DNA of 64,000 nucleotides, taken from positions 1 through 64,000 of the forward strand of contig NZ_JAKKIE010000016.1 in the NCBI RefSeq assembly GCF_021742065.1, in the 5' to 3' direction. Under the pieces are notes generated by a model that had not been told where the DNA came from, made no database searches, and saw only the letters and a list, made by a program, of their open reading frames with translations. Each line of letters opens with the position of its first letter. Within the stretch, counting starts at the first letter, position 1. The position numbers were made by a program, and so were the translations under genes. Shown one piece after another: positions 35,264-44,332 of this stretch. Source of the stretch: Rhizorhapis sp. SPR117 (GTDB taxonomy: Bacteria; Pseudomonadota; Alphaproteobacteria; Sphingomonadales; Sphingomonadaceae).

Positions 35264-35845
35264 TCAATGTCCTGACACACTGGGCGCGCCGATAAGGACG
35301 GTCTCGCCGCGGCGGTTCGATTTCTGGCTCGCTTCATCGAGGCCAACCGCGGCCGGACGCTGCTTGCCGAACGAAATGATGGTGAGGCGCTCTGCCTCGA
35401 TGCCGCGCGCGGCCAAATGGAATTTCATGGCTGTCGCGCGTCTCTCGCCAAGCGCGAGCTGATGCTCGCGCGTTCCGAAGGCGTCGGCGTGACCCTGGAG
35501 CGATGCGCGAACATCGGGATGTTCACGCAGCCATTCGGCCTGCGCGTCGAGCGTCTTGCGCCCTTCGTCCGTGAGGGTCGCGCTGTTGCGTTCGAAATAG
35601 ATCCGTGAAATTTGCGCGAAGCGATCGAAATCAGCTGTCGTCGCATCATCTCGCAGCGAAGGCCGCAAGACGGCTTGACTACGCTCTGGCTGCGGGGGTT
35701 GGGGTGCCCCCATGTCGAAGATCGGCGCGGGCGGCAGCATCTGGGTGGGTCGCTGACAGGCCGCGAGCACGCCGCACAGCGCCAGGAAGGAGAGGCGCAG
35801 CAGGTGACCGTTAATCGGGCTGGTTCCGGATGGTTTGTGTCTCAT
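35264..35845 (-). CDS. pal: Pal-like peptidoglycan-associated lipoprotein
   Basis: A 193-residue lipoprotein (lipobox GVLAAC) with a C-terminal OmpA domain: RIYFERNSATLTDEGRKTLD, ASLQGHADAFGTREHQLALGERRATAMK (shown in part), LTIISFGKQRP. The OmpA domain binds peptidoglycan and TolB. The ATG at 35845 overlaps the tolB stop by ATGA, which decides the start. A GHAD replaces the usual GHTD. Part of the element-borne Tol-Pal operon. Confidence 0.88.
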   Translation of the reverse strand: MRHKPSGTSPINGHLLRLSFLALCGVLAACQRPTQMLPPAPIFDMGAPQPPQPERSQAVLRPSLRDDATTADFDRFAQISRIYFERNSATLTDEGRKTLDAQAEWLREHPDVRASLQGHADAFGTREHQLALGERRATAMKFHLAARGIEAERLTIISFGKQRPAAVGLDEASQKSNRRGETVLIGAPSVSGH

Positions 35846-37155
35846 GGCCGTTTCCCCGACCAGGCCGGATCGGAGGCCGATCCCTGCGTGCGAACCTGAT
35901 GCTGCGCCTTGCCTGTCAGATCGGTGATCCAAAGCGATGGACGGGAGCCGCCGGCGGTTGTCCGCTGAAAGGCGATGGCCCGGCCGCTCAATGCCCAGGA
36001 CGGATCCTCATCATGGGCTCCGTTCGTGATAATCCGTCGACCGGAGCCGTCGGGCTTCATGACACCGATACGCAGCCGCCCGCTCTCGATGTGAGTATAG
36101 GCGATCATGTCGTCACGCGGGCTCCAGCTCGGCGATCCGTAGGCGCCCGCTCCGAAGCTGATGCGGCGCTGGCCGCTGCCATTGGCTGCCATCACATAGA
36201 GTTGCTGCTCACCTGAACGGTCGGATTCAAAAACGATCGACGTGCCGTCTGGCGAGTAACTGGGGCTGGTGTCGGCGCCGGCCTCATTGGTGAGTTGGCG
36301 GACCGACCCGCTGGCAAGCTCGATCGCGTAAATATCCGAGTCTCCTCCCCGCGTGAGCGCGAAGACCACGGAGCGGCCATCGGGCGAGAAGCGGGGCGCG
36401 AATGGCACGCCATCGGGCGTATTGAGGGTAGTCGCCTGGCCGCTATCGAGGTCGGCCACGACCAGCTTTGGCTGGGCATCCTGATAGGACATGAAGACGA
36501 TGCGTCGGATATCGGGTGCGAAAGCAGGCATCGCGACGAGCTGAAGGCCGCGTGTCAGCGACGTGGCATTCGCTCCGTCATAATCCGTCGCGACGAGATG
36601 GGTGCCTTGGTCCGGTGGCTGTCCATCCTCCGCGACGTACAGCAGGCGCGTGTCGAAGTGACCCGGGTCGCCCGTCGTGAACGAAAACACCATATCCGCG
36701 CATTTGTGGGCCGCTCGCCGCCACTGCGCCGTCGAGACAAGGATCCGCTGAGAAGCTTCCACCTTTCCGCCGAAAACGTCGTAGAGCAGGCATTCATAGG
36801 CAAGGCGTCCGTCTTCGGCGGCTTGCGCGCGGCCGATGACCAGCGCCTGTGCGCCAGCGCGCATGAAGGGCGCGAGCACGACTTCCTGATCGGCCGCAAG
36901 GCGTCCCTCGACGGCGACGAGGCGATAGAGCCCCGCCGAAAGCAGGTCATCACGAACGATATGTGAAAGGGCCACGCCCATGTCGCCGACATCCGGCACC
37001 CCCGCCAGCGGCCCGCTGCTCACCTCCGGTATCGCGATCGGCAACGGCGATGCCACGCCTTGGGTGATGTCAACGTGGAGCGGCCCTTGCGCCGCGGCCG
37101 GCGTCCCGATCAGAGCCAGGCAAGCGAGGATCGACCGACGGTCCAATCTCTTCAT
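35842..37155 (-). CDS. tolB: TolB periplasmic beta-propeller protein
   Basis: A 437-residue periplasmic protein with a signal peptide ending at AAA. The N-terminal TolB domain (HIVRDDLLSAGLYRLV) is followed by a WD40-like propeller with SPDG repeats (YSPDGTSIVFESDRSGEQQLY, FSPDGRSVVFALTRGG). TolB links Pal, TolA and outer-membrane proteins during envelope constriction. It overlaps both neighbours by ATGA, showing tight coupling in the operon. Confidence 0.92.
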   Translation of the reverse strand: MKRLDRRSILACLALIGTPAAAQGPLHVDITQGVASPLPIAIPEVSSGPLAGVPDVGDMGVALSHIVRDDLLSAGLYRLVAVEGRLAADQEVVLAPFMRAGAQALVIGRAQAAEDGRLAYECLLYDVFGGKVEASQRILVSTAQWRRAAHKCADMVFSFTTGDPGHFDTRLLYVAEDGQPPDQGTHLVATDYDGANATSLTRGLQLVAMPAFAPDIRRIVFMSYQDAQPKLVVADLDSGQATTLNTPDGVPFAPRFSPDGRSVVFALTRGGDSDIYAIELASGSVRQLTNEAGADTSPSYSPDGTSIVFESDRSGEQQLYVMAANGSGQRRISFGAGAYGSPSWSPRDDMIAYTHIESGRLRIGVMKPDGSGRRIITNGAHDEDPSWALSGRAIAFQRTTAGGSRPSLWITDLTGKAQHQVRTQGSASDPAWSGKRP

Positions 37156-38099
37156 GATACATCCTTCGGGTCGAAGTTCAGCTCGACGCTGGACCAGGCG
37201 TCATAGAGTTCTGCCGGCAGCTTGAGAGGCGAACATCGCAGGACGGCCCGGCGCACGCTGCCAGACAGCGCATTGGCATAGGCGGTGTTGGTCGCCGTCC
37301 GTCCGGTCAGACGCGAGACGCTGGGTGTCCCGATGACCGTGCCGCCGCGGTCTAGGTCGATCCGCATCACGACGGTGACGTGTCCGCTGTTTTCCTCGGC
37401 GACGGGCGGGTTCCAGCATGGCGTGATCTGCGAGCGGATCATGTCGACGAGGTTCGCGCGCTGACGCACGGTCAAGCCTGCCGCGCCCTTGGGAACGGCT
37501 TGGCCGATGGCAGATCCGATAGTTGCCGAATTCAATCGGCTCCGCGGCGCCGTGCTCGTCTTCGCGGCGAGCGACTGCGACAAGGCCGACGTGTTCAGTC
37601 GACGGGCCGGTGGCGCGGGTGCGGGCCGGGCCGGTGGAACAACCGCGACCGTTGCGAGCCTGGACTTCGGTGGCGTGTCTGCGAAGACGGGCACGGGCGT
37701 CACCGGCTTGACCGGTGCTGGCGCGAGTTCGGGCGCCGCATCAACTTTCGGCGCGGCCGTCACCACCGGCGGGGATGGCGCCGGCGCTGCGGGCTGCAGC
37801 GTCGGCCTCAATTGCTGCGGCGCCGGCTCCGGGCGCGGTGCTGGCATATCCGTCTGCTCGGGCGTTCCGGCATCTGCGGGCGTAAACTGTGCTGCTTCCG
37901 TAAGGCTTTCGTTGACGTCGGAATCCGTAGGCACAACAGGCTCGGGCAGAGGCACGACATCTGCAAAGTCCGTGATCTCGATTTCCATGGGGGCTGGCGG
38001 CGGCACGTCGTTCTGCGACCGCAGCGTGATCAACGACATCATCGCCAGTAAGGCGATATGCAGGATCAGCGAGGTGGCCGAAGAAAGCCGAGCGTTCAC
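37152..38099 (-). CDS. tolA: TolA/TonB-like energy-transducing protein
   Basis: A 315-residue protein with one N-terminal membrane segment (LILHIALLAMMSLITL), a long proline/alanine-rich periplasmic spacer (about 60-200) and a C-terminal TolA/TonB fold (RSQITPCWNPPVAEENSGHVTV ... LKLPAELYDAWSSVELNFDP, shown in part). It should carry proton-motive energy from TolQ/TolR to the outer membrane. The order tolQ-tolR-tolA-tolB-pal makes TolA more likely than TonB. It overlaps tolR and tolB by ATGA. Confidence 0.85.
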   Translation of the reverse strand: MNARLSSATSLILHIALLAMMSLITLRSQNDVPPPAPMEIEITDFADVVPLPEPVVPTDSDVNESLTEAAQFTPADAGTPEQTDMPAPRPEPAPQQLRPTLQPAAPAPSPPVVTAAPKVDAAPELAPAPVKPVTPVPVFADTPPKSRLATVAVVPPARPAPAPPARRLNTSALSQSLAAKTSTAPRSRLNSATIGSAIGQAVPKGAAGLTVRQRANLVDMIRSQITPCWNPPVAEENSGHVTVVMRIDLDRGGTVIGTPSVSRLTGRTATNTAYANALSGSVRRAVLRCSPLKLPAELYDAWSSVELNFDPKDVS

Positions 38100-38560
38100 G
38101 GGATGGTCTGCTCGAGGTCGCGCATTCGCGAGTCCGACAGGAACGCGACCTTGATGAACCCGGCGTTCGCGATCTGCGACACGACGCCCATGACCACGCC
38201 ATAGTCGATCGAACGATCGGCCCCGACGAACACGCGCATCTGCGTAGGATCGCCCGATGCCTGAGCGAGCTGCTGTAGCGTAGTGGGAAATTCGTCCGGC
38301 GCGACCAGGGCTTCGCCGACATAGATTTGGCCGGCAGCGTCGATGGAAATCTCGATCGGCTCCATGTCGGCGGCGAGCTGCTGGGTCCGGGCCTGGGGAA
38401 GATCGACCTTGATCCCGGTCGCCATCATCGGGGCGGTGATCATGAAGATGACGAGCAGAACCAGCATGACGTCAACGAAGGGCGTGACGTTGATGTCGCT
38501 GAGATATTGCGGCTTGGACGCCCCCTTGCCGCCGCTGAGGAAATTAGATGTGGAGGCCAT
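38096..38560 (-). CDS. tolR: TolR/ExbD proton-channel protein
   Basis: A 154-residue protein of the ExbD/TolR family: SDINVTPFVDVMLVLLVIFM, containing the conserved Asp of the membrane helix, then a periplasmic domain (KVDLPQARTQQL ... VFVGADRSIDYGVVMGVV, shown in part). The ATG at 38560 follows GGA by eight bases; a GTG start 15 bases upstream is possible. Works with TolQ as the ion-driven motor. Confidence 0.9.
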   Translation of the reverse strand: MASTSNFLSGGKGASKPQYLSDINVTPFVDVMLVLLVIFMITAPMMATGIKVDLPQARTQQLAADMEPIEISIDAAGQIYVGEALVAPDEFPTTLQQLAQASGDPTQMRVFVGADRSIDYGVVMGVVSQIANAGFIKVAFLSDSRMRDLEQTIP

Positions 38561-38623
38561 GGTCGTTCCGATCACAGGACAGCTGGATGCGGCGATTACC
38601 GCAGCGGATGGTCGCTGCCGGCA

Positions 38624-39313
38624 TCACCGCCGGCCCCGCCCGCTGAAATGCCGGGAAATGGCGACCTCGAGCAGCCCCGCGGTCGACCGCCACTCGGCAT
38701 CGACTTCGGCGATACCTTGCTGCAACCGGTTATAGCCGATGACGGCCGGGATCGCGCAGAAGAGGCCGATGGCGGTCGCCAGCAGCGCTTCGGCGATACC
38801 GGGCGCCACGACGGCGAGCGAGGTGTCCTGGCTCAACCCGATGGCGAGAAAGCTTCGCATGATACCCCAGACCGTCCCAAACAGCCCGATGAAGGGTGCG
38901 GTCGATCCGATCGTGGCGAGCCAGGCAGTTCGGCCAGAAAGCCGCCGGCCCTCTCGTGTGACTGCCATCTCGGCGATCGAGAGGATGCGTTCGCGTGCCT
39001 GGTCGTAGTCGTGCTGCGGGTTTTCGCTGGACCAACGCCATTCAGCGCCAATCGCGCTCAGGATGGGAACGATCTGACCGCGTTCCTGCTCGATCAGCTG
39101 ATCCAGTTCGTCGCGCGTACCGACCGATGTCAGCGCACGCCTTGCGTTGCGAACATGACGCCGCTCACGCAGGATGGTCCAGCTGCGATTGATTATCAGC
39201 GACCAGGACGCGATCGACGCCAAAATGAGGAGGATGATAATGCTCTGGACGAGCCAGTCCGCGCTCATGAAGATGTGCAACGGTGACGCTGTCGATGCGG
39301 ACCCGGCATTCAT
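38624..39313 (-). CDS. tolQ: TolQ/ExbB proton-channel protein
   Basis: A 229-residue protein with three membrane segments: SIIILLILASIASWSLIINR near the N-terminus and two in the C-terminal half (WLATIGSTAPFIGLFGTVWGI, GIAEALLATAIGLFCAIPAVI; shown in part). These match the MotA/TolQ/ExbB channel domain. AGGGGG lies about eight bases before the ATG. First of the Tol core genes here; the ybgC gene that often precedes tolQ is absent. Confidence 0.9.
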   Translation of the reverse strand: MNAGSASTASPLHIFMSADWLVQSIIILLILASIASWSLIINRSWTILRERRHVRNARRALTSVGTRDELDQLIEQERGQIVPILSAIGAEWRWSSENPQHDYDQARERILSIAEMAVTREGRRLSGRTAWLATIGSTAPFIGLFGTVWGIMRSFLAIGLSQDTSLAVVAPGIAEALLATAIGLFCAIPAVIGYNRLQQGIAEVDAEWRSTAGLLEVAISRHFSGRGRR

Positions 39314-39358
39314 ATGATTATCCCCCTCGTTATTTCGTGTCGAAGCCCGGCGCCCGCA

Positions 39359-39964
39359 TCAGCGTTTGATGACCGCGCGAATGAACGTGTCGATGTCGGG
39401 CAAGCCAGTCACCGGAATGGATTCCTTTCGCTGGAATTCCTTTAGCGCCGCCACGAGAAGCGCGCTTGCGAGGCCATCGGCCCGTCCGCTGAAGGCCCTC
39501 TTTGCAATGAGTGCGGTCTGAAGCGTACGCAGGGCTTCCTGATGGATTTTAACCGCCTTGCCATCGGCTTGAACCTCGACGAGCGGCGAAGCGCTGGCCT
39601 GCCGCATCGGAGCCAGCGCGGTAATGGCTGAATGGGCCGCCTGTTCAACGCTCGCCTTGCCATTGCTCTTGCAGATGGCCGCGACGATGTTGGGAAAATC
39701 TGTCCCTGCTTCGGTAGGGATGAAATCGTAGGTGTTCGGCTCGGTCCGGTTGCGCGCGCTCGCATAACCCAGGAGCCAGCTGGCGTAGCGGGCGTTGTCT
39801 TCCGGCTTGCCAGCGGCCGCGAGATAGGCAGCGCAGCTTTGCGAGCCAGGACCTCGAATGGAAAACTTGCCGGAGCCGTCGGCTGCCTGCCCCGCGCTCG
39901 CCGTGACGAGCAGACCCATGATCACGACGGGCTTGAGAGCGTAACGAAGAATGGGACAGGGCAT
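39359..39964 (-). CDS. Periplasmic protein with peptidoglycan-binding-like domain
   Basis: A 201-residue secreted protein (signal ending near GQA). The first half has SCAAYLAAAGKPEDNARYASWLLGYASARN, a two-cysteine helical pattern seen in small periplasmic proteins. The C-terminal 60 residues look like a PG_binding_1 domain (LRTLQTALIAKRAF, LVAALKEFQRKESIPVTGLPD; shown in part). It stands between the hfaD terminators and tolQ, 45 bp upstream of tolQ, so it is probably the first gene of the tol operon. A link between the surface fibre and cell wall is a tempting but unproven role. Confidence 0.55.
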   Translation of the reverse strand: MPCPILRYALKPVVIMGLLVTASAGQAADGSGKFSIRGPGSQSCAAYLAAAGKPEDNARYASWLLGYASARNRTEPNTYDFIPTEAGTDFPNIVAAICKSNGKASVEQAAHSAITALAPMRQASASPLVEVQADGKAVKIHQEALRTLQTALIAKRAFSGRADGLASALLVAALKEFQRKESIPVTGLPDIDTFIRAVIKR

Positions 39965-39998
39965 GTCAGCGACGGATCTTTCTGAGGCTCCCGGAAGC

Positions 39999-40112
39999 CC
40001 CCCTGCCTTGGGGTGAGGCAGGGGGATACCCGGATTTTAGTGGTCGGGGCGCGACCACCAATTGTTAGGGGGTTCCCGGGCATTCCGGCACCCTTAGGGC
40101 AGGGTGCCGGAA
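39999..40112. terminator. Three tandem hairpins between hfaD and the tol operon
   Basis: Three perfect stems lie in 114 bp: CCCCCTGCC/GGCAGGGGG (39999-40007 with 40017-40025), GTGGTCG/CGACCAC (40040-40046 with 40052-40058) and TTCCGGCACCC/GGGTGCCGGAA (40083-40093 with 40102-40112). The last begins six bases past the hfaD stop. None has a clear T-run, so they may slow transcription or protect RNA ends rather than fully terminate, letting some transcripts continue into the tol genes. Confidence 0.7.
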
Positions 40113-40118
40113 CTCTGC

Positions 40119-43100
40119 TTACGGGATAAGGTGCGACACCGTGACGTTCACGTTGTTCCCACCAACGGTGAGCGTGTTCGTCGCGCTGTTGCCGTAAGCC
40201 GCCGCCGACAAGGCATTGCCGTTGATCGACAGGCTGCTCTGGCTGACGGGACCGTTGTTGCCGGCACCAGTGCTGTTCGCATTGATGTTCAGCGATCCAG
40301 CCAGTGCACCGGTAGCCGCCGTGACGTTGCCGGTATTGAGCTGGTTGCTGGCGATGGCCGTCGTGGTCGGCACAACGCCCGCAACCGGGCTGTTGAGCGC
40401 GGCAAACGTCAACTGGTTGGTGGCAGCGTTGCCGTAAGCCACCGATGCCGCGCTGTTGCCATTCAGCGCCACCGCAGAGTTGGTCACAGTCGGCGCATCG
40501 CCCAGGGTATTGAACCCAGCACCATAGGTGACGTTGGCTGCCGCGTTGATCGGACCGCTGTTGGCCTGCTCGTTCAGCACCGCAAAGGTGGCGCTTACGC
40601 TGTCAGCACGATCCGCATCGAGGCTCGTGCTGCCACCTGCGCTGTTGTTGGCAAACGCCGTCGCAGCCGCAGAAAGCGAGTTGGTCGAAGTGTTGCCACC
40701 CGCCCGTGCCGTGGTCGCATTGCCGGCAACCGTCAGCGCGCTGCTGTCGATTGGCGACGGGTCGGTGACACCGCCTTCATAACCGGACACTTCGACACCA
40801 GCGGTGGTTGTCGCGGTTGCCGTTACCCCGGCCGCGCTTTCCTGCTGGTTAAGCACGCCAGCCGAGGCACTGGTGCTGTTTGCGGACAGCGCCAGAGAAT
40901 TGACCGAGCGATTCGAGGTGGCGTTGGCCTGTGTGGCGTTGCCATTCACGGTGACCGTGCTCTGCTGGATCCCATCCGTCACGAACTGAGCCGGATCGGT
41001 ACCACCATCATTGTTCAAGATGTCGGTGGTGGCTGTCGCGGCAACGGTCCCGGCGTCAACTGCCTGGAAGTTGTTCACGACATAATCAGCGGCAGCGACA
41101 TAATCGCTCGTCGCATCACCCGAGAGGCTGGCATTGGCGCCTTCCGTCGCGGGTGGCCCGGCATCGACCGTGGTCGAAGCAAGGTTGGTCGCGGCAGCAA
41201 CCGTCATGCTGTTTTCAGCGGCATTGACGGTCGACGAAGCGCTGTTGGCGTTTCCGTTGAGAGCCAGCGTCGACAGTTCATTCGCAGCAGGTGCAGCGAC
41301 GGACATCGTCGAGGTGGCCGTGGCGGAGTCAGCCCCACTGGTCTGAACCGACAGCAGAGCGCCGTTGGTGGCGATGCTGCCACCGCTGATGCCCACGACG
41401 TTGGCCGCGGTGTTACCCGTGGTCATTGCCGACTGGACATTGTCCGAAACGGACAACGTGCTGCTGGCGATGTCGCTCGTGTCGTCGTCGAGACCCGGAG
41501 CGCCAGCACCCAGCGTCGAGATGCCATATCCGGCAGTGACATTGGTTACGAGCGTGCCGGCACCGAGACCCTGAACGTTGGTCAGCGCATGATCGGCCGC
41601 GGCAACCCGATCCGAATCCAGAATACCGGCGGACGGATCGGCGGTCGCACCGACCGTCGTATCGCCAGCCGCAAGCGTGCTGGACCCAGCCACCGCCAGC
41701 GTGTTTGCGGCATCGTTGCCGGTGGTTGCGCCGCTGATGGCATTGCCGTCGACAAGTACCGAGCTGCTGGTCACATCGCGGCCAATAACGGCGAAGGCGC
41801 CAGTGAAATCGGCAACCTGGGCGCTCAGAACGCCATCCATCTGCTGACTGCTGGCCAGTGCCGATGTGTTCGACAGATTGGTCGCGCTCAGGCCGACGGA
41901 ATTGGCGACCGCGTTGCCGGTGACTGCCGAGTCCAGCGTGTTTTCGGACACGGAGAGCGTGCTGTCACTGACATCGCTCAGATCGTCGGGGGCGGTAACG
42001 CCTTCCGCCGTGATGCCGAATACTCCGCCAACGTTGCTCGTCAGTTCAGCGGTTTCGCCGACCGACTGGGTGTTTGCCACCGCCAGATCGGCGATCGCCT
42101 GGACGGTGCCACCGCCGACTGTCGACGATGCTGCTGTCATTGCGCTTCCGCCAGACAGATCGGTCGCGTCAGCGACGATGCGGTTGGTCCCGCTGTTGCC
42201 CATGACCGAACCGTCTGTCGCATTGCCATTCACCGCAACGCTGCTGTTGGTGATGTCATTGCCGACAGTGACAATCACGCCACCGCTCGCCGGTGATCCC
42301 GCGCTGCCTAGCGTGGCGTACGCGGCGTCAAAAGTAGAGATGTCACTCAACTGATTGTCCGCGACAATCGTGATGACGCCAGTATCATAAGTGAATGAAA
42401 GCGTCGGGTAGGCTGCTGCAAGGGCGTCACGATCTCCCGCACTGCCAGCCGCAGTACCGGTGAAGGTATAGTTACCATCTGCGCCAGTACTGCTTCCCGC
42501 GAAGGTAAACGGAACCGAACCAGCCGGCACAGCCGCCGTGCCTTCCGAACCGATCGCCGCAGCCAGATCGCCATCCATCGACTGGACATTGGCAACAGCA
42601 GCATTGGTCGCGATGTTCGTGCCCGACAGAGTGACGGCATTGCCGCCGGTCAGGCTCTGATTGCCCGCAACCGATGCGGTCAGCGTATTGCCGAGCGACG
42701 CCACGCTGGAATCGATCACGCTTCCATCAATGTCCGTGCTGATGGATGTGCCGGCTGCGGGAGCCGCGACATCATCGACCAGACCGGCCGTGATCGTCGT
42801 TCCTTCAGACACCGTCTGCTGGCTCGCCACGGCAAAGGCCGCATTGGCGTTACCGTCGAACGCCGTTCCAATTTCCGAACCGCTGGTGTCGATCGTGGTG
42901 GCGGAAGCAGAAATCGCGTTTCCGCCACGGTTGCCGACCGCATTCGCCAGCACGCTGTTGTCAGACGCAGTGATGGCGGAATTCGCGCCGAGATCGCCGG
43001 TGATCACGTTCGAAACCATCGGACCATCGGTACCAGCACCGGTTACCGCGGCGTCGATCGCCACAGTGCCCGTGACGCTCTGCTGCGATGCGATCGCGGC

Positions 43101-44246
43101 GACCGTGCCGGATGCCGGGGCAGCCAGCGAACCAGTCGCGATGCTGTTCGCGTCGATGCTGGTCGCATTCACAACTTCGTTACCGCGAGCCAAAGCGTTC
43201 GCGGCATTGCGATCATTGTTGAGGGTCGAACCCACAACATCGCCGTCGATGGTGGCAAGGTAGCCGCCCACACCAGCCGCATCGCTAATCGTGGAGCTGA
43301 CACCAGCGGCCGTTGCACCGGAGAGTTCCTGGTTGGACGCGGTTGCGTAACCACCCATGGCGCTTGCAGCGCCACCGACCTGGGCATTGCCGGTCGCCTC
43401 GTCGGCAAGCGTCAGGTCATTGCCAGCCACGCTCTGCTGATTCGATCCCGAATTCGCCACGGCGGTTGCCGTCTGGCTGTTATCCGTCAATTCGGCCGTG
43501 CTGTCGTTCAACGCGACGCCCGACGTGCCCGAACCGGTTTCGAGCTTGTTCAGTGAGGACACCGACACCGCGAGAGTGGAATCGACGCTCGACTGCGACG
43601 AACCGATACCCGAAGAACCGCTGCTGTTGTTGGCGCTGGCGTCGATCAAAGTCGAACCGGAGTTGAGGACGCCCGTAGCGGCGTTCCGGTTGCCAGCGAT
43701 CGTGACCGTGCTGTCCGTCGCGCCATTGTCGATCGTGACGCCAAGGTCGGTGCCGTTGGAGACAGTTGCGGCCGTGCTGACATTCTGCTGGGTCAGCGCG
43801 ACGCCAATGTCCGTGGTTGCGTTGACGGTCGCACCGGTCGTGGCGCCATTGGACGACGCATTTTCGGTCGCAAAGCCCGAACCCGCCACATTGTTCAGAT
43901 CGGCATTGACGGTAAGGTCAGCAGTGTTCGCATAGCCCGTTGCTGACGAGCTGTTACCTGTGGTGGGCGAGGAGCCGACAGTTACGGTGCTGTTTTCGAG
44001 GGCAAAATTGTCTTCATCATTGTTGGTGATGTCGGCGTTGATCGAGCCCTGCGTGTTGCCATTCAGCTCCTGACCCGCTGTAGGCGTGTTGAAGTCATTG
44101 AACTGCTGTTGGACAGTGATGGAGTTGGTTGAGGTTTGATCTTCGGATGGTGCCGCAGCTACAGGCGAGGCCGCCAATCCGGTGATGAGAGCCGTACCTG
44201 CGCCCGCAAGCAATGCAGAGCGCATTCTCCTGGATTTATTACTCAT
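40119..44246 (-). CDS. HfaD-like giant repetitive secreted protein (copy 2)
   Basis: A 1375-residue predicted secreted protein with a signal peptide (ALLAGAGTALITGLAASPVAA). It is built of roughly 17 repeats with a strand pattern S-x-V-x-x-x-GN-x-x-x-A-x-x-x-GN-x-A-x-N-x-L (for example STVTIAGNRNAATG, TVNGNATQANATSNRSVNSL; shown in part), alternating with motifs such as ALTQQN, AIASQQ, AVANTQ. It is 346 residues longer than copy 1 and richer in T and S. It should be exported by the CsgG/HfaB-like protein encoded upstream. AAAGGA lies six bases before the ATG. As for copy 1, the HfaD name rests on gene order and repeat style. Confidence 0.65.
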   Translation of the reverse strand: MSNKSRRMRSALLAGAGTALITGLAASPVAAAPSEDQTSTNSITVQQQFNDFNTPTAGQELNGNTQGSINADITNNDEDNFALENSTVTVGSSPTTGNSSSATGYANTADLTVNADLNNVAGSGFATENASSNGATTGATVNATTDIGVALTQQNVSTAATVSNGTDLGVTIDNGATDSTVTIAGNRNAATGVLNSGSTLIDASANNSSGSSGIGSSQSSVDSTLAVSVSSLNKLETGSGTSGVALNDSTAELTDNSQTATAVANSGSNQQSVAGNDLTLADEATGNAQVGGAASAMGGYATASNQELSGATAAGVSSTISDAAGVGGYLATIDGDVVGSTLNNDRNAANALARGNEVVNATSIDANSIATGSLAAPASGTVAAIASQQSVTGTVAIDAAVTGAGTDGPMVSNVITGDLGANSAITASDNSVLANAVGNRGGNAISASATTIDTSGSEIGTAFDGNANAAFAVASQQTVSEGTTITAGLVDDVAAPAAGTSISTDIDGSVIDSSVASLGNTLTASVAGNQSLTGGNAVTLSGTNIATNAAVANVQSMDGDLAAAIGSEGTAAVPAGSVPFTFAGSSTGADGNYTFTGTAAGSAGDRDALAAAYPTLSFTYDTGVITIVADNQLSDISTFDAAYATLGSAGSPASGGVIVTVGNDITNSSVAVNGNATDGSVMGNSGTNRIVADATDLSGGSAMTAASSTVGGGTVQAIADLAVANTQSVGETAELTSNVGGVFGITAEGVTAPDDLSDVSDSTLSVSENTLDSAVTGNAVANSVGLSATNLSNTSALASSQQMDGVLSAQVADFTGAFAVIGRDVTSSSVLVDGNAISGATTGNDAANTLAVAGSSTLAAGDTTVGATADPSAGILDSDRVAAADHALTNVQGLGAGTLVTNVTAGYGISTLGAGAPGLDDDTSDIASSTLSVSDNVQSAMTTGNTAANVVGISGGSIATNGALLSVQTSGADSATATSTMSVAAPAANELSTLALNGNANSASSTVNAAENSMTVAAATNLASTTVDAGPPATEGANASLSGDATSDYVAAADYVVNNFQAVDAGTVAATATTDILNNDGGTDPAQFVTDGIQQSTVTVNGNATQANATSNRSVNSLALSANSTSASAGVLNQQESAAGVTATATTTAGVEVSGYEGGVTDPSPIDSSALTVAGNATTARAGGNTSTNSLSAAATAFANNSAGGSTSLDADRADSVSATFAVLNEQANSGPINAAANVTYGAGFNTLGDAPTVTNSAVALNGNSAASVAYGNAATNQLTFAALNSPVAGVVPTTTAIASNQLNTGNVTAATGALAGSLNINANSTGAGNNGPVSQSSLSINGNALSAAAYGNSATNTLTVGGNNVNVTVSHLIP

Positions 44247-44332
44247 TAAGATTCCTTTCGGTGGATATCAGTGAAATGATCTAATCTGTACGTGTGCAAC
44301 TTCCGGGGGCTGTCCCCCCTGTGCTCTTCCTC

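Noticed and set aside
40104..42296. 730-residue plus-strand frame
   Set aside because: Antisense to the second hfaD-like gene, with arginine-rich low-quality sequence.
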